A DNA stretch of 16,323 nucleotides. It comes from Kiritimatiellia bacterium (lineage in GTDB: Bacteria > Verrucomicrobiota > Kiritimatiellia > SLAD01). The position numbers and the translations under genes are program-made. Where the stretch lies: assembly GCA_007125875.1 (NCBI GenBank), contig SLCI01000039.1, positions 1 through 16,323 of the forward strand. Direction: 5' to 3'. Within the stretch, counting starts at the first letter, position 1. The number at the start of each line of letters is the position of its first letter. The notes beneath the pieces are model-generated. The model did no database searches. It worked only from the letters and a program-made list of their open reading frames with translations, and was not told the origin of the DNA. Shown in pieces: positions 8,201-15,870 of this stretch.

Positions 8201-11200
8201 GTAATTAACGCTGACTGCATGTCCTGAGCGGAAACCGTTCCTGATATCGGATCGATTTCAAGCCAAGGAATTTCGTCCGCAACCGGTGTGACCCTGATGT
8301 CATCGATATACCACCCCTCTTCATTGAAGTAAAATGAGTCCGACCCGAATCGAAATTGAATCCGCACAAACTCTCCCGCATACGCACTGAGATCGAAAAC
8401 GGCCTCGCTCCAATCAAACGACCCGCCATAAATCGGTGTACCATTGGCAAACGGAGTGCCCGCACCATCGTAATCGGCAAACAGCGCAGGATATCCGCCC
8501 TCTGGAGTCAGCTGACCAAATGTCTCGCCACCGTCCGTTGAAATTTCAACCACTCCGCCATGCCATGCGAAACCCGATGGCGCCAGTTCATCATCGGATT
8601 CCATCCAGTGATGAAACGACAACTGAGGCGCGTTGGTAGGCACTAAAATCAGCGGCGAACGGAGCGCTGCGTTCATGTTTTCCTGATAGCCGACACTATC
8701 CGGGAAACCGACATACCAGGAAGCCTCACCAATCCAGGAGCGGTTACTCGATATATGCCATGTGCTGTTTACTCCGGCTATATCCCATCCGATGTTTCCG
8801 CCGGAAAGATCATCTTCGAATGCCATAATCGTCGACCAATGATAGGAGACATCCAACTGACCGAGATTCTCTAGCGTAAGCGTTATATTGGTCTGCGCAT
8901 CAATCGGCAGTGATACACTCTGGTCGCTACCCGGAGACACTTCAAGCACCACATCCAACGCCGTGACATCTAAATCAAAATGAAGCGTCTCATACAAATT
9001 GGACGCATCCGGCACAAATCGCGCAGTTTGGAGTGCGGTACCAAGCGGCAAGAGTACGCTTTCGTCCACCCACTCGAAAATACCCGATGTGTTAGCACTG
9101 CCGCCGATCAGCGAGACATCTCCAAGCTGATTTCCAATCAGCACGGGTTCCGTGGTGGGCGGCGTGATGATCAACGGCGTAGCCTTATTCACTTGGAATG
9201 ACTGCATGACATCCGGCGCGGGCTGATAGTCGTCGTTGCCACCCTGTGAAGCGCGAATGGATACATTCCCAGCCGAGTTGAAGGTAAGCAGGTTACCACT
9301 ATTGATCGTTGCCGCCCCCTCCTCCACGGTGAAAGTAACGTCCAACCCGCTACTCGCACTCGCTGCCAGTGCAAGCTCGTTCGTAGCCACCTGTGTTTCG
9401 ATCGGAACGAAACTGATCTCTTGCAATAAGCGGGCCTCACCGGTTGTCGTCACATTGGTAACCGCATAGGGACTATCGCCATTCGGGCTGCGCGCTTGAG
9501 CCCGAACGAAAAAGGTTGTCCCTGGCTCTAGCTCTGAGACCACTACATTGGTACTAGTTGTTACTAGATTCGAAAACCCGGAAACAAAACTCCCGAACTG
9601 ATTCGAAAAAGATGTGTCCGTATGCACATCGATCGCATAACTGGTCGCATTAGAGGATGCGGTCCATACCGCGCGGAATGAGGTGTCATCAACTTCGACA
9701 ATAGATATGTCGGGCGCTCCCGGCGGCACACCTAGACGGGTGATCGTCACTTCATCACTCAACACCTGAGCGGGACCTGCCGTACGCTCAACAGCCCAAT
9801 TGCTTGAATAAACGTTAAACGGAACACCCGGCCCCGCGCTGTTGTTCCATATCCGCATACGCGTGATATTCATCAGATCGCGCGTGGCTAGTTGTCCGCC
9901 GACTTGTGTGCTGTCGACCATCAAGGAATAGGTGTTTGTTCCTGTCCGCTCAAAAACGAAGGAGAACCCTGCACCATGATAGGGCACACTGGTCACACGC
10001 TCTGCGACATCATCATTAATGCGATAGTGGGACTCCCCACCCACGAAGTAGAACTCGACTAGTGACTCCCCTGCTTCGTTCAGCAGGGTCCAGCCCACGG
10101 ATGCCCCTGTCTCGATCCAATTATTTTCCCATTGAAAACTAAACTGATCACCAATAGCCAACGGGGCATGGAAGGGTCGTTCGGCACGCACCTCGCTGCC
10201 GCTATTCGCCCAAATCCCCCACGCGGTATCATCGATGCTCAGATTGACTTCAGACGCTGAGTCGGCGAGAAAGTGCCCCGCATTGCCGCCCGTCGCTTGA
10301 ATGATCCACGGCAAAAACCCTATGCCTTCATTATCACCGATAGACCACCCGCCAACATAAGCTGACGCCGCATCTTCAGCCCACTGCTCAGTGTCCGACT
10401 CATAGGTCGTCTCAATCGTAAAACGATTCGTGCCTTCAGCCAGCGCCAACGCGCTGACCGACCACGGCGACTCAGCCGTCAGTGCCCCATTTGCGCCAGT
10501 CGCGCTATTGGACCATACGAGGGGTTCGGAGATCTGATCACCTACATTTCCAGACACGGCATACGTCGTCACACTGTTGGTGACCACCAAATCTCCCGCC
10601 GGATCCTCAATTTCCACGAAGCGGCGACGGACGCCGGTTCCACTCATGCTGACCGTGATCGGCTCACTCAATTGAGCTAAGTGAATCTCCAGCTCACCAT
10701 CATAATCCCCCACCTCCTCGGGCGAGAGCTCGATTACAAGGTCGCGTGCTCCGCCCGACGGGATATCACTGCTCCACGAAACGGTGTAGCCAGATGGGAA
10801 ATAAATGTTTGTGATCGTGGCGGAGATGGATGCTTCGTTTTGCATCGCCAATACGCGAGCTTGCGTGTCACCGACTTCAAAATCGCCAAAACTGAGATCG
10901 CCAGACAGGCTAAAGTCTTCATCACTAAAAGCGGGTAACAGCCCTGACGAAAAAAGCGAAAAGTGCTGTTCGTTATTCTGCAGTGTGCCCTGATAATCGA
11001 TTACAATGGTATAGATACCGGGCTCTGCCGGCTCAGCCAAATAGACCTGTTCAACATTGTCTGTATTGTTGGTTCCCGTGATCGCGGGCTGGCTCATAGA
11101 AGCCTGAGTCCATGTGCCAACGAAAGGCATGACATACGGCAAGAACTCTTCGCCGTTCGGCCCAATGACTTTTACATCAAGATTGTTCACCAAGCGGGGC

Positions 11201-13005
11201 GATCGGTTATCGGTAATGCTTGTTGCCGTGCCAGCAGGATCCGTCCACGCCAAGGTAACACGGATCGGAGATTGTCCGTCCCAAGACCCTTCATAAATGA
11301 TGGGGCGATTGCCAGCACTGATTATACCTTCTGCAAAACGGATACTGCTGTCGGTGCCCGCATGATCCAGAAGCAGCTCAACTGCGGCCAGGCCATTCAC
11401 TAACCCCCAGCCATAGCGATAATCGGGACCTGAATTGCCCATATCATCGGCTGTGTGAATTAAGAGTCCGCGCATGGCGCTAGCCCGCATCGCTTCGCCG
11501 GGGAATAACTGCTTGAATTGTTCCTTCACTAGCGCCGCCGTACCTGCTGCATTCGGTGAGGACATGCTCGTGCCACTTGAGACGTAATAATGGCTATTAT
11601 CGTTGTTACCCGAGGAGGTCAAGGAGGTGCCTTGGGCGACGAGGTCTGGCTTGATGCGGCCGTCGTCGGTTGGCCCCCATGAACTGAAGCTGGACATGGT
11701 TGAGCTCGTCACATCCCGCTCTCCGCCAGTGACGGCCTCGGTCACCGCTCCAATCGTCAGGACATTCTTGCCCAACGCATGATCCCCAATAATGTCATAC
11801 CCTCCTCGATACAGGCCATCACCTGGGGGGTGCGCACCCGGATCGTATGGAACTAGGGAACCGCCGGGTGACAAGGCGACATTTGCGCCCGTTGTCGGGT
11901 TATCCGTTCGATCATTGCCTGCAGCCCAAAAGATGGCGTAATACGGACGAGAAAAAACCAGCGCGTCGATATCACGGGCATAGGTGTTATAACGACCAAA
12001 GGCACCTTCGATGGCACTCGGTCCGCTACCACCACCATGCCATTCAAAATTGTCCCCATTCCAGTACCAGCCCCGAATGAATCCATAGCTGTGATTCGAG
12101 ATATAGATTGTGCCAGCTTCATCGGGTTCGGATGCGCCACGACTCAGCATCTCCGTCAGATCGTCAAACCAATCATATGAATCCACCCTCGCTTCAGGCG
12201 CCATACCGCGTGCATTCGCATTCGCCCCGGCGGCAATCATCGTGCCCGCAACGTGTGTGGCGTGATTGATTGAGGCCACGCCATTCATATTGGATAATCG
12301 ACCATCAGCAAATTCAGTGTGGGTCGTGCGTCCCGATCCCCCATCCCAGACACCGAGCACAAGGTCGGTGCCAGCTAACTCGTAGGGCACTGTCTGCAGG
12401 AGATTGGCTCCAGTTGAAATGGCTGCATTCATATTACGGGTGGCATAATAGAGCGGGTAACCATGCTCAGTAATGCCTACCACTTCGCGCACGCGACCAT
12501 CCGGCAACTCCTGCCTTAGCGGTAGTCCAAGTTCCTCTGCACGGCGCCTCCCGGCCTCGCGTCGGAGCCCTTCAAGTTGTCGCATAGCGATCGTTACTTG
12601 CTCGGTCTTGGCGGGTTCTTCCAGCCCCTCAGCAGCCTCCAGTAGATCGGCTAACCCGAGCGTCGTCAGCGCTTCGACGTCATCACTGAGGTGATCCTCC
12701 GGCAAAACATCTCGTAACAACGAATGCAGTTCGGTCACTGACGGCTCGATGCTATCCGCCTCATCACTCATCGCCGAGCCAGTGTCATCCGGATCGGTGG
12801 AGGCGGAGTCGATCATCGACTCTTCGTGATTTTGTGTCGCTTGATACTCAGCCGAAGCTGACTCCTGCGCAGGTTCCGAAATCGTGCCAGAGCTCTGTTC
12901 GACTGGAGAGGAGGTTAGGCTCAGCAAAAGCCACATCGTGCCAAAGAGGAGCACGAGACCCGCAATGAAACCGATTTGTAAACGCTTTTTTGTCACCACA
13001 TGCAC
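5227..13005 (-). CDS. Giant membrane-anchored exoprotein with two S8 subtilase domains
   Basis: A 2592-residue protein. Residues ~10-32 form a single transmembrane or uncleaved signal segment after basic residues; ~33-130 is acidic and low-complexity; ~145-200 looks like a pro-region. S8 domain 1 (~205-540) has D221 (VWDGG), H248 (NHATHVAGT, Ala for the usual Gly), N364 and S480 (GTSMSSP). A KP-43-like jelly roll (~555-690) follows. Next come an ASH-like module (~700-785), a concanavalin-type beta-sandwich (~860-1075), fibronectin III (~1096-1189), two MBG-like modules (~1190-1360), an immune-inhibitor-A/MAM-like domain (~1380-1580), another MBG-like module (~1636-1709) and a split ASH module enclosing a second S8 domain (D1927, H1975, N2067, S2135). 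The C-terminus has Ig-like modules. Both catalytic sets look intact, so an extracellular protease is likely; substrates are unknown. The start is GTG at 13005, with an in-frame TGA three codons upstream and no clear Shine-Dalgarno. GTG codons at 12999 and 12996 are alternatives. Domain edges are estimates. Confidence 0.93.
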   Translation of the reverse strand: MHVVTKKRLQIGFIAGLVLLFGTMWLLLSLTSSPVEQSSGTISEPAQESASAEYQATQNHEESMIDSASTDPDDTGSAMSDEADSIEPSVTELHSLLRDVLPEDHLSDDVEALTTLGLADLLEAAEGLEEPAKTEQVTIAMRQLEGLRREAGRRRAEELGLPLRQELPDGRVREVVGITEHGYPLYYATRNMNAAISTGANLLQTVPYELAGTDLVLGVWDGGSGRTTHTEFADGRLSNMNGVASINHATHVAGTMIAAGANANARGMAPEARVDSYDWFDDLTEMLSRGASEPDEAGTIYISNHSYGFIRGWYWNGDNFEWHGGGSGPSAIEGAFGRYNTYARDIDALVFSRPYYAIFWAAGNDRTDNPTTGANVALSPGGSLVPYDPGAHPPGDGLYRGGYDIIGDHALGKNVLTIGAVTEAVTGGERDVTSSTMSSFSSWGPTDDGRIKPDLVAQGTSLTSSGNNDNSHYYVSSGTSMSSPNAAGTAALVKEQFKQLFPGEAMRASAMRGLLIHTADDMGNSGPDYRYGWGLVNGLAAVELLLDHAGTDSSIRFAEGIISAGNRPIIYEGSWDGQSPIRVTLAWTDPAGTATSITDNRSPRLVNNLDVKVIGPNGEEFLPYVMPFVGTWTQASMSQPAITGTNNTDNVEQVYLAEPAEPGIYTIVIDYQGTLQNNEQHFSLFSSGLLPAFSDEDFSLSGDLSFGDFEVGDTQARVLAMQNEASISATITNIYFPSGYTVSWSSDIPSGGARDLVIELSPEEVGDYDGELEIHLAQLSEPITVSMSGTGVRRRFVEIEDPAGDLVVTNSVTTYAVSGNVGDQISEPLVWSNSATGANGALTAESPWSVSALALAEGTNRFTIETTYESDTEQWAEDAASAYVGGWSIGDNEGIGFLPWIIQATGGNAGHFLADSASEVNLSIDDTAWGIWANSGSEVRAERPFHAPLAIGDQFSFQWENNWIETGASVGWTLLNEAGESLVEFYFVGGESHYRINDDVAERVTSVPYHGAGFSFVFERTGTNTYSLMVDSTQVGGQLATRDLMNITRMRIWNNSAGPGVPFNVYSSNWAVERTAGPAQVLSDEVTITRLGVPPGAPDISIVEVDDTSFRAVWTASSNATSYAIDVHTDTSFSNQFGSFVSGFSNLVTTSTNVVVSELEPGTTFFVRAQARSPNGDSPYAVTNVTTTGEARLLQEISFVPIETQVATNELALAASASSGLDVTFTVEEGAATINSGNLLTFNSAGNVSIRASQGGNDDYQPAPDVMQSFQVNKATPLIITPPTTEPVLIGNQLGDVSLIGGSANTSGIFEWVDESVLLPLGTALQTARFVPDASNLYETLHFDLDVTALDVVLEVSPGSDQSVSLPIDAQTNITLTLENLGQLDVSYHWSTIMAFEDDLSGGNIGWDIAGVNSTWHISSNRSWIGEASWYVGFPDSVGYQENMNAALRSPLILVPTNAPQLSFHHWMESDDELAPSGFAWHGGVVEISTDGGETFGQLTPEGGYPALFADYDGAGTPFANGTPIYGGSFDWSEAVFDLSAYAGEFVRIQFRFGSDSFYFNEEGWYIDDIRVTPVADEIPWLEIDPISGTVSAQDMQSALITIDSSGLHAGMSYSAELLLSSEASIAPTNRFRYTLDVEKLHADIHLENTVQLFDSFPKTIGVQTDPPGLATLVTYNGSAAAPTAVGEYAVEVMIDDPVYQGSVTGTLSVVALNGAIEVSDSIVPVDDLSMPFGTLLTTTQRVEQITITNTNSAEPLTIIDVSLASGAPPAEASETASEHPVAPAERFPRAPRLNALLSDAPRDEGTLLVRFRPHLATLADRAVAHAALGTAPRHSYRHIPVDVVELPPGTDQMAMIAMYEARPDVEYAEPNYILSTFAEPNDSNFYRLWGLSNTGQLSGTAGADIDALYAWEYTTGSSNVIVAVIDTGVDYIHADLAPNMWVNPNPTFGDVHGARWTSGTGLPTSGDPMDDHGHGTHVAGTVGALGNNGIGVVGVTWDVQIMALKFITAQNQGTLADAIAAVEYAIDHGAHILNNSYGGGGYSQAFFDVIEASASANQLFVAAAGNDGQDNDETPTYPASYEVANVLSVANSEQNDNRWTTSNWGENTVHLAAPGRSIYSTWPGGGYRNSTGTSMAAPHVAGTAALLMSVHPAATYNQLRTWMLDSVTPLPQWESLVITGGRLNAAAALELSLDGFSISSNISTPLLIPPGESITLDVRFGPLTTNDYVDYVVIQHNDLAADEIQIALSGAGRNPELPAVVLLSAQQRTDGSGQVDVMLNVYAPDSEVVNLEAVFTDGEEEWPAWVATAAATSGNPSVDNAFAEQIRSVIVQQEGSAITNEVSWAWSTTNVPSLLGDPAARIRMRAIDEALVGQWDESEPFVVDNVPPDSSGASVYILTSAQGDYVIGAELFVEWGGFEDELSGVGGYYVTLNNDEIVINDWLTGTNALLTGATLNATNTIFVRAQDQFGNISEAVEGSVLVLDPVGRQTGSRLTNIQKDIAGLDASDQDAEFMALVDTDELGAAGEVVLRWIFAPDRQYTVYRTSDLLLPQEEWTSQVVTNYVVEDGWVVWVDPDPITSRRYYRIEVELE
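6424..7707 (-). other. Nested subtilase module (pro-domain plus S8 catalytic domain) inside the giant protease
   Basis: About 428 residues (~1767-2194). It opens with an Ala/Pro/Glu-rich linker, then an inhibitor-like pro-domain (~1806-1877, starting LLVRFRP and ending VEYAEPNYIL). The catalytic domain has D1927 (VIDTG), H1975 (GHGTHVAG), N2067 (AAAGND) and S2135 (GTSMAAPHVAG), and ends at GGRLNAAAAL. The preceding segment (LSMPFG, ITITNTNS, LTIIDVSLAS) and the following one (DGFSISSN, LLIPPGESITLDVRFGP, IALSGAG) read as the two halves of one choice-of-anchor D/ASH fold. The module is therefore nested rather than appended. Exact junctions are estimates, accurate to perhaps ten residues. Confidence 0.7.
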
Positions 13006-13214
13006 ACAAAATCAGTACGACGAGCTGGATCAACGCACACCACAAAGCCCACTACATGCTCGTAGTCTGAACCACTACTGTACTCGCTATTGAGCAAAAC
13101 GTAAACGTTCAAAAGATGTCGGGCGATGGGGTTTGAGCTTACACTCAACCACGGACAATCAGCTCCAACGAGCAATTCGCTGGTCGCGTACACGACGCGA
13201 TAAGTGTTGCCCAT
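12993..13214 (-). CDS. Possible 73-residue ORF bridging HPr and the giant protease
   Basis: An ATG at 13214, two bases past the HPr stop, opens 73 codons that end 13 nt inside the giant protease gene in another frame. The product begins MGNTYRVVYATSELL and ends DFVCMW; it has no signal peptide and I recognise no family. Hand translation shows no strings of rare arginine codons, and the tight TAA-AA-ATG junction plus the overlap with the next start would suit translational coupling, which could also explain why the protease lacks a Shine-Dalgarno. Against it: no ribosome site of its own, short length, and an ORF of this size can occur by chance. If it is not real, 13006-13216 is an untranslated leader with two weak inverted repeats (AACGT/ACGTT at 13098-13109 and GGTTTGAG/CTCAACC at 13130-13150). 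Confidence 0.3.
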   Translation of the reverse strand: MGNTYRVVYATSELLVGADCPWLSVSSNPIARHLLNVYVLLNSEYSSGSDYEHVVGFVVCVDPARRTDFVCMW

Positions 13215-13216
13215 TT

Positions 13217-13522
13217 TTATTCATCGCGGGGCGGGAAATCGAACTCCGTCTCAAACAGTTCGACCATGCGTGCGATAGAGGCGGAAGCGGTTGGACCAGC
13301 AGTATGTATTTCGACGGTGGCCCCTTCCTCTAACCCCATGGAAAGCAATTCAATCGCTGACTTCGCATCGCCGGTCTGTTCCCCCAACTGAACCGTAATC
13401 TCGTCCTCAAACGTGCGGGCCTCCTTCACGATCACCGCGGTGGGACGGCAATGGATACCCGCTCGATTCTTGATGACCGCCTGTTGCGTGGCCACCGATT
13501 CACCTTGGTCTTGGTCCGTCAT
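13217..13522 (-). CDS. HPr family phosphocarrier protein
   Basis: A 101-residue small cytoplasmic phosphocarrier of the phosphotransferase system. The phosphohistidine motif is GIHCRPT with H24, a variant of the usual GLHARPA. A serine, S55 in DAKSAIELLSMG, sits exactly 31 residues later, the same distance as His15 to Ser46 in the canonical protein, so the site targeted by HPr kinase elsewhere is kept. There is an N-terminal extension of about nine residues and an acidic C-terminus (DFPPRDE). Thus it could transfer phosphate from enzyme I to an EIIA, or act mainly in regulation as in bacteria with incomplete sugar PTS. No EI, EII or HPr kinase gene is in view. It begins 26 nt after the bioB stop on the same strand, so the two are probably co-transcribed. 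An AGAGG lies very close to the ATG. The symbol is left blank because ptsH and ptsO types cannot be told apart with certainty. Confidence 0.92.
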   Translation of the reverse strand: MTDQDQGESVATQQAVIKNRAGIHCRPTAVIVKEARTFEDEITVQLGEQTGDAKSAIELLSMGLEEGATVEIHTAGPTASASIARMVELFETEFDFPPRDE

Positions 13523-13548
13523 AGCCTCTGGCTCGTACTATCCGCTCC

Positions 13549-14532
13549 TTAAAGCGCGGGCTCCAATTGGGCCACTGCAAATCCGGCATCGCGAATCATG
13601 GCCATATCTTCCTCATATTTGGCTCCCGGCGTGGTCAAATAACCCTCGGTAAACATCGAATTCGCCGGATATAGCGCCAACGGCTGCATGTGTCGAAGAT
13701 TTACTTCGCGTCCGCCCGCCACACGCAGTTCACTTCGCGGATTCACCAATCGAAACATCGCCAATGCCTTCAAGCACTCGGTAGGGGTTAAGCGTGGCAA
13801 GTCGCCCAGTGGCGTACCCGGTCGCGGATCGAGGAAGTTGACTGGGATCGCTTCCACGGACAGCTCACTTAGTTCGAAGGCAAGGTCGACGCGATCTTGT
13901 AGCTCTTCGCCCATGCCGATAATCCCGCCACAACATGCTTCCATACCCGCCTTGCGCGCGGCGCGGACAGTCGCGACGCGATCGTCATACGTGTGCGTCT
14001 GAACGACTTTAGGGAAATAGCGGCGGGATGTCTCAAGATTATGATTAAAGCGGTGAACACCGGCAGCAGCCAGTTGCTCTGCCTGCTCGTCGTTCAACAA
14101 GCCTAGCGATGTGCAAAGTTCAATGGGAATCTCGCTTTTAATCTGGCGCACCGCCTCACACACAGTGTCCAACTCGCTGTCCGAGGGACCGCGCGTTGCG
14201 GTCACCATGCAATATTTCACCGCTTGTCGCTGATGCGCCTCACGTGCACCGGCCACCAATTCCTCGACGGTTTGCATGCGATAGCGATCTACGCCGCTAT
14301 AGGAGCCGATCGCCTGACTACAGAACGCACAATTTTCACGGCACATACCGCTTTTTGCATTTTGCAAAATGTGGATCCGTACCTCTCGACCATGGTAGTG
14401 CAGACGCACACGAAACGCGGCATCCAGGATCGCCAGTAGCTCATCGTCAGCGGCCTGAAGCACAGCCATTGCGTCATCACGCGAAATGGTTTCGCCTCCT
14501 AAAACGGTTTCCGCCAAATTACTCCATCTCAT
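13549..14532 (-). CDS. bioB: Biotin synthase BioB
   Basis: Radical-SAM enzyme (EC 2.8.1.6) that inserts sulfur into dethiobiotin, the last step of biotin synthesis; cytoplasmic homodimer in known cases. The radical-SAM CX3CX2C cluster ligands are C64, C68 and C71 (CRENCAFC), followed by SQAIGSYSGVDRYRM. Downstream are the KYCMVTATRG, ELCTSLGLL, FNHNLETSRRYF, CCGGIIGMGE and NFLDPRPGTPL blocks, which supply the auxiliary-cluster cysteines and substrate contacts. The C-terminus TEGYLTTPG is also typical. The open frame extends upstream to 14670, but the ATG at 14532 has an excellent GGAGGAG 8 nt before it and gives 327 residues, close to the usual length; the longer N-terminus does not resemble BioB. 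It is divergent from bioF across 162 nt and is followed by HPr after 26 nt. Confidence 0.97.
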   Translation of the reverse strand: MRWSNLAETVLGGETISRDDAMAVLQAADDELLAILDAAFRVRLHYHGREVRIHILQNAKSGMCRENCAFCSQAIGSYSGVDRYRMQTVEELVAGAREAHQRQAVKYCMVTATRGPSDSELDTVCEAVRQIKSEIPIELCTSLGLLNDEQAEQLAAAGVHRFNHNLETSRRYFPKVVQTHTYDDRVATVRAARKAGMEACCGGIIGMGEELQDRVDLAFELSELSVEAIPVNFLDPRPGTPLGDLPRLTPTECLKALAMFRLVNPRSELRVAGGREVNLRHMQPLALYPANSMFTEGYLTTPGAKYEEDMAMIRDAGFAVAQLEPAL

Positions 14533-14540
14533 CCCAGATT

Positions 14541-14547
14541 CTCCTCC
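14541..14547 (-). promoter_or_regulatory. Strong Shine-Dalgarno deciding the bioB start
   Basis: GGAGGAG on the minus strand, 8 nt upstream of the ATG at 14532. It is the clearest ribosome-binding site in the window and overrules the longer open frame that reaches 14670. Confidence 0.85.
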
Positions 14548-14604
14548 AAACGCTACAACACCACTGATCGTTACACTCGCGCCATCGTATGAACTAAGTG
14601 CTTT

Positions 14605-14631
14605 AAGCATGATCAGAAATTCGTCATGCTT
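14605..14631. promoter_or_regulatory. Palindrome in the bioB-bioF divergent region, candidate operator
   Basis: AAGCATGA (14605-14612) and TCATGCTT (14624-14631) are perfect inverted repeats around an 11-nt centre, lying mid-way in the divergent biotin region. A second, looser inverted pair around it is TCGTTAC near 14567 and GTAACGA near 14643. The position suits a repressor such as BirA, but the sequence does not look like the enterobacterial bioO, the usual BirA box or the BioR site. Assignment to a regulator is inference, and no confident promoter elements were found beside it. Confidence 0.4.
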
Positions 14632-14694
14632 GCATGCCACGAGTAACGATGATGCGCAGCCCAAAGTCAATCCGAAATCCCGCAGCTAGCCTCC

Positions 14695-15870
14695 ATGCAT
14701 AAGATCCCCGAAGCATGGTTGAATGAAGCTTTGCAGTCGCTCGACAAGGAAGCGAAGCGGCGTCAATTGGTCACCTATTCACACGTTGGCGGAATACTAG
14801 AGGACAACAACCAGCACTGGCTAAATTTAGGATCTAACGATTATCTAAACCTAGCGGGTGATCAACGACTGCGGACAGCCGCCATTGAAGCCGTTGAGTC
14901 GTTTGGGACCGGTTCCGGCGCGTCACGCCTAGTCACCGGCACCCTTCCTCTGCACGAACAACTGGAAATCCAACTGGCAACCCATAAGAGATTTCCTGCC
15001 GCACTCACCTTTGGCAGTGGATACATGACCAATGCCGGCACCATTCAGGCCCTCGTGGGACGAAGCGACCATGTGCTGGCCGATCGGTTAATCCATGCCA
15101 GCATGATCGATGCCGTACGGTTGAGTGGCGCCCGGTTGCACCGCTTTGCCCACAACGACATGCAATCGCTGGCCGATCAACTGGAGCGACTGCCAAAAGG
15201 GCGCCGACTGATTTTGACTGAATCCGTCTTCTCAATGGATGGCGATCTCGCCCCCCTGAAGGACATCGCAGCATTGGCATCCCACTATGAAGCTATGCTG
15301 ATGGTTGATGAGGCCCACGCCGGCGGTTTATACGGACCACATGGTGCGGGTCGAATTGCCGAGGCAAAACTGCAGGATGATGTCACATGCGGCATGGGCA
15401 CGTTCAGCAAAGCGCTGGGCGGCTATGGCGGATTCGTGACGTGTTCGCAGGAGCTACGTGAATGGTTGATCAATAAGGCCCGCGCATTCATTTATACAAC
15501 CGCGCCGCCCCCATCCACCGTGGCCACCGCGATTGCGGCCCTTAACATCCTTGCCGCCGAACCCGCTCTCGGCTCCGAACTATTGCAGCGGGCACGACAT
15601 TTTCGTGATCGACTGCAGGCTGCGGGTCTCAATACGCTGCACTCAGATAGTGCGATTGTGCCGATTGTGATTGGCGAAAATGATGCTGTGCTGCGTATTG
15701 CTCAGCGACTAAAGGATCAGCACATTCTCGTTGGTGCCATCCGTCCGCCGACCGTCCCAACCGGAACAGCGCGTCTGCGATGCTCCATAACACTTGCTCA
15801 TACGAAGTCGGATCTGGATTTTGCGGCAGATCAAATAATCGCCGCCTGCGAACATGAGGCCATTCCATGA
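14695..15870 (+). CDS. bioF: 8-amino-7-oxononanoate synthase BioF
   Basis: PLP enzyme of the alpha-oxoamine synthase family that condenses pimeloyl-ACP (or -CoA) with L-alanine to give 8-amino-7-oxononanoate, an early biotin step; cytoplasmic. 391 residues, the expected length. The family blocks are all present: NLGSNDYLNLAGD, GTGSGASRLVTGT, FGSGYMTN, HASMIDA, ESVFSMDGD, the DEAHAGG motif (D205 and H208, contacting PLP) and GTFSKALGGYGGF with the Schiff-base lysine K239. The YTTAPPPS segment is also typical. 5-aminolevulinate synthase and Kbl share the fold, but the biotin neighbours and BioF-like pattern favour BioF. The ATG at 14695 has only a weak upstream purine signal. Its TGA overlaps the ATG of the next gene in ATGA, implying translational coupling. 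Confidence 0.96.
   Translation: MHKIPEAWLNEALQSLDKEAKRRQLVTYSHVGGILEDNNQHWLNLGSNDYLNLAGDQRLRTAAIEAVESFGTGSGASRLVTGTLPLHEQLEIQLATHKRFPAALTFGSGYMTNAGTIQALVGRSDHVLADRLIHASMIDAVRLSGARLHRFAHNDMQSLADQLERLPKGRRLILTESVFSMDGDLAPLKDIAALASHYEAMLMVDEAHAGGLYGPHGAGRIAEAKLQDDVTCGMGTFSKALGGYGGFVTCSQELREWLINKARAFIYTTAPPPSTVATAIAALNILAAEPALGSELLQRARHFRDRLQAAGLNTLHSDSAIVPIVIGENDAVLRIAQRLKDQHILVGAIRPPTVPTGTARLRCSITLAHTKSDLDFAADQIIAACEHEAIP

Noticed and set aside
14612..14651. TTGACT about 17 nt from GTTACT on the minus strand as a bioB promoter
   Set aside because: The -35 is good but the -10 matches only three of six positions, so it was not listed as a feature.
14533..14670. N-terminal extension of bioB to 14670
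   Set aside because: The added residues do not resemble BioB, would consume the divergent regulatory region, and the ATG at 14532 has a strong GGAGGAG.
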